A stretch of 9,271 nucleotides of DNA, taken from positions 1 to 9,271 of the forward strand of contig CAYMSF010000118.1 in assembly GCA_964392985.1 (NCBI GenBank), read 5' to 3'. Of the stretch, positions 8,309 through 9,271 are shown one piece after another; positions within the stretch are counted from its first letter, which is position 1; each line of letters begins with the position of its first letter. A program made the position numbers and the translations under genes. The notes beneath the pieces are model-generated. The model was not told the DNA's origin. It searched no databases and worked only from the letters and a program-made list of their open reading frames with translations. The stretch is from CAYMSF01 sp964392985 (GTDB lineage Bacteria; Verrucomicrobiota; Lentisphaeria; Victivallales; Victivallaceae).

Positions 8309-9107
8309 TTCCGGCTCCGGATTCATAGATCGCTATTTTGTACTGGTCTTCGCTCATGGGCAGGTAATGCCATTCCATTTTATTTTCCATGAAGGACACG
8401 CCGCTGCCTTTGACCGTCTTTGCTATTATGCATTTCGGCTTTCCGCTATTGCTGCTTTCCGCTTTTTCAAAAGCATTGAGCAGGCTGTTAAAATCATTGC
8501 CGCCGGAAGCCTCAACTACCTCGAAATTAAAAGATTTCCATTTTTCCGCGAACGGCTCCAGGCAAAGCACATCACTGCTTCTGCCAAACCCCTGCAACCC
8601 GTTGTTGTCAATTATGACTGTCAGGTTGGAAATCTTCCAGTGTGCCGCGAAAAGAGCAGCCTCCCATGTCGAACCCTCGTTGCAATCGCCATCTGAAAGT
8701 ACGCAGTAAACATTAAATTTTATGCCGGAAAACCTGTTTGAAAGCGCAATTCCCGCCGCAAGTGAAAGCCCGTGACCGAGGCTTCCTGTTCCGAAAGTAA
8801 CGCCTTCAAGCATTCCGCTGCATGGCGGATGTGCCCCGAGAAGCGTGCCGTCTTTGTAAAAAGATTCCAGTTCTGACTCCGGGATACGCCCGGATTTAGC
8901 TAAAACCGTATATAGCGCCGCTGCGGCATGGCCCTTGGACAGAATAAATTTGTCATCCTTTTCCATTCTGTCAAAAAACAGGCATACAAGTATATCCAGG
9001 CATGAAAGAGAAGCCCCTATATGTCCGGCATTTGCTATTTTGTACAGTCCCAAAAGCGTTTTTGCACAGTCTGCCTTTATTTCGCGGAGCTTGTCAATGT
9101 CAGACAT
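8301..9107 (-). CDS. Transketolase-like N-terminal subunit (thiamine-diphosphate-binding)
   Basis: A 268-residue subunit carrying the diphosphate-binding half of transketolase. GHIGASLSCLDIL starts at residue 28 and contains His29, an equivalent of the proton-relay histidines. SKGH is at 57-60 (His60), GAHPP at 91-95 (His93), and GTGSLGHG at 106-113. The cofactor motif begins DGDCNEG at 139-145 and ends IDNNG at 166-170, with Asp141 and Asn168/169 for Mg2+-diphosphate. WHY at 246-248 supplies the late histidine (His247). The full-length transketolase of about 660 residues is split here into two genes, as in many archaea and in some bacterial surface-polysaccharide clusters. The ATG at 9107 has AAGGA (plus-strand 9114-9118) 6 bases upstream and is the first gene of the - strand operon. 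Its stop overlaps the start of the C-terminal subunit by 8 bases, which favours equal synthesis of the two halves. The substrate is not known; sugar-phosphate or nucleotide-sugar precursors are both possible. Confidence 0.95.
   Translation of the reverse strand: MSDIDKLREIKADCAKTLLGLYKIANAGHIGASLSCLDILVCLFFDRMEKDDKFILSKGHAAAALYTVLAKSGRIPESELESFYKDGTLLGAHPPCSGMLEGVTFGTGSLGHGLSLAAGIALSNRFSGIKFNVYCVLSDGDCNEGSTWEAALFAAHWKISNLTVIIDNNGLQGFGRSSDVLCLEPFAEKWKSFNFEVVEASGGNDFNSLLNAFEKAESSNSGKPKCIIAKTVKGSGVSFMENKMEWHYLPMSEDQYKIAIYESGAGNA
8315..8318 (-). promoter_or_regulatory. Ribosome-binding site fixing the start of the transketolase C-terminal subunit
   Basis: On the - strand GGAG lies 6 bases before the ATG at 8308, within the 3' end of the N-terminal subunit gene. 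No comparable site precedes the alternative ATG at 8326, so the shorter product is preferred. The family's usual N-terminal MR-x-x-F beginning also agrees with it. Confidence 0.6.
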
Positions 9108-9119
9108 GTCACATCCTTA

Positions 9120-9131
9120 AAAGCGTAAATA
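9120..9131 (+). repeat. 12-base direct repeat, copy 1
   Basis: AAAGCGTAAATA occurs here, next to the ribosome-binding site of the first operon gene, and identically 128 bases further right. It could be a regulator half-site pair, but the surrounding AT-rich composition makes chance plausible. Confidence 0.35.
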
Positions 9132-9239
9132 AGTACTAATTTATGTATCAATTTAACACTCAAAAGCAATTTTTCAAGAATTTTCAAAAAATGGTTTTTC
9201 GCGGCGACTTTTCCATAGTTGAGTTTATGCCCTGATGGC

Positions 9240-9245
9240 ATTATA
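9240..9245 (-). promoter_or_regulatory. Candidate -10 element (TATAAT)
   Basis: An exact TATAAT reads leftward on the - strand at these bases, which would put a start of transcription near 9232 and leave a 5' leader of about 125 bases. No recognisable -35 box is seen at the usual spacing, and AT-rich DNA yields such matches by chance, so the call is tentative. Confidence 0.2.
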
Positions 9246-9247
9246 TT

Positions 9248-9259
9248 AAAGCGTAAATA
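9248..9259 (+). repeat. 12-base direct repeat, copy 2
   Basis: This is the second exact copy of AAAGCGTAAATA. It sits directly upstream, in operon orientation, of the candidate TATAAT element. Together the two copies bracket the operon's leader. Confidence 0.35.
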
Positions 9260-9271
9260 TTATTTATTGAG

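Larger units (their letters stand above)
9108..9271 (-). other. AT-rich upstream region of the - strand operon; probable promoter region
   Basis: The 164 bases before the transketolase N-terminal gene hold no convincing coding sequence. They are rich in A and T and contain short A/T tracts, a ribosome-binding site next to the ATG, and two copies of a 12-base repeat. The operon promoter should lie here or just beyond the window edge. A perfect TATAAT is present on the - strand at 9245-9240, but no good -35 hexamer sits 16-18 bases before it. Other TTGA-type hexamers between 9148 and 9190 lack a well-spaced -10 partner. Confidence 0.4.

Noticed and set aside
8283..8696. 137-codon open frame on the + strand opposite the transketolase N-terminal gene
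   Set aside because: The opposite strand carries the full set of thiamine-diphosphate motifs, and this frame shows no domain-like pattern.
7397..9107. Reading the two transketolase genes as one gene broken by a frameshift
   Set aside because: Each half has its own ATG and ribosome-binding site, the boundary falls at the natural domain junction, and split transketolases are a well-known normal arrangement.
9227..9241. Small inverted repeat ATGCC-CTGAT-GGCAT in the leader
   Set aside because: Five base pairs with a five-base loop is close to chance level, and no riboswitch-like or attenuator structure surrounds it.

Overview
The window is bacterial and consists of seven protein genes packed onto two converging transcription units. 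No RNA gene, insertion sequence, CRISPR array or prophage feature is visible. The ribosomal methyltransferase at the left edge, the purine-rich ribosome-binding sites and the surface-glycan gene content fit a bacterium that builds a polysaccharide or lipopolysaccharide. The species cannot be read from the sequence. An uncultured Gram-negative lineage, for instance in the Planctomycetes-Verrucomicrobia-Lentisphaerae group, is only a guess.

Left part, + strand: the 3' end of rlmH (1-312) is followed after 11 bases by a 773-residue polytopic membrane protein of the DUF2079 family (324-2645). This protein carries an extra soluble C-terminal domain. The two genes look co-transcribed.

Right part, - strand, read from right to left: a 164-base AT-rich leader, then a split transketolase (thiamine-diphosphate N-terminal subunit at 8301-9107, pyrimidine-binding C-terminal subunit at 7397-8308). 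Next come a 671-residue fusion of a sugar-nucleotide epimerase/dehydratase with a membrane-anchored family 2 glycosyltransferase (5389-7404), a SAM-dependent methyltransferase (4599-5321) and a GT-C-like integral membrane protein (2674-4584). Gene junctions overlap or are very short (8-base overlap, 8-base overlap, 67-base gap, about 14-base gap), so this is almost certainly one operon. It meets the DUF2079 gene tail to tail, with 28 bases between the stop codons.

How the genes may work together (inference): the split transketolase and the epimerase domain would make or remodel a sugar nucleotide. The fused DPM1/ArnC/GtrB-type transferase would move that sugar onto a polyprenyl phosphate at the cytoplasmic membrane. 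The GT-C-like protein would then transfer it to a glycan or protein on the outer face, and the methyltransferase would decorate the sugar or glycan. The layout resembles the Arn and Gtr surface-modification systems, but with a transketolase as the sugar-making step. By alignment from memory, two substrate-contacting residues of classical transketolase are replaced, which points to an unusual substrate. This is the most interesting feature of the window.
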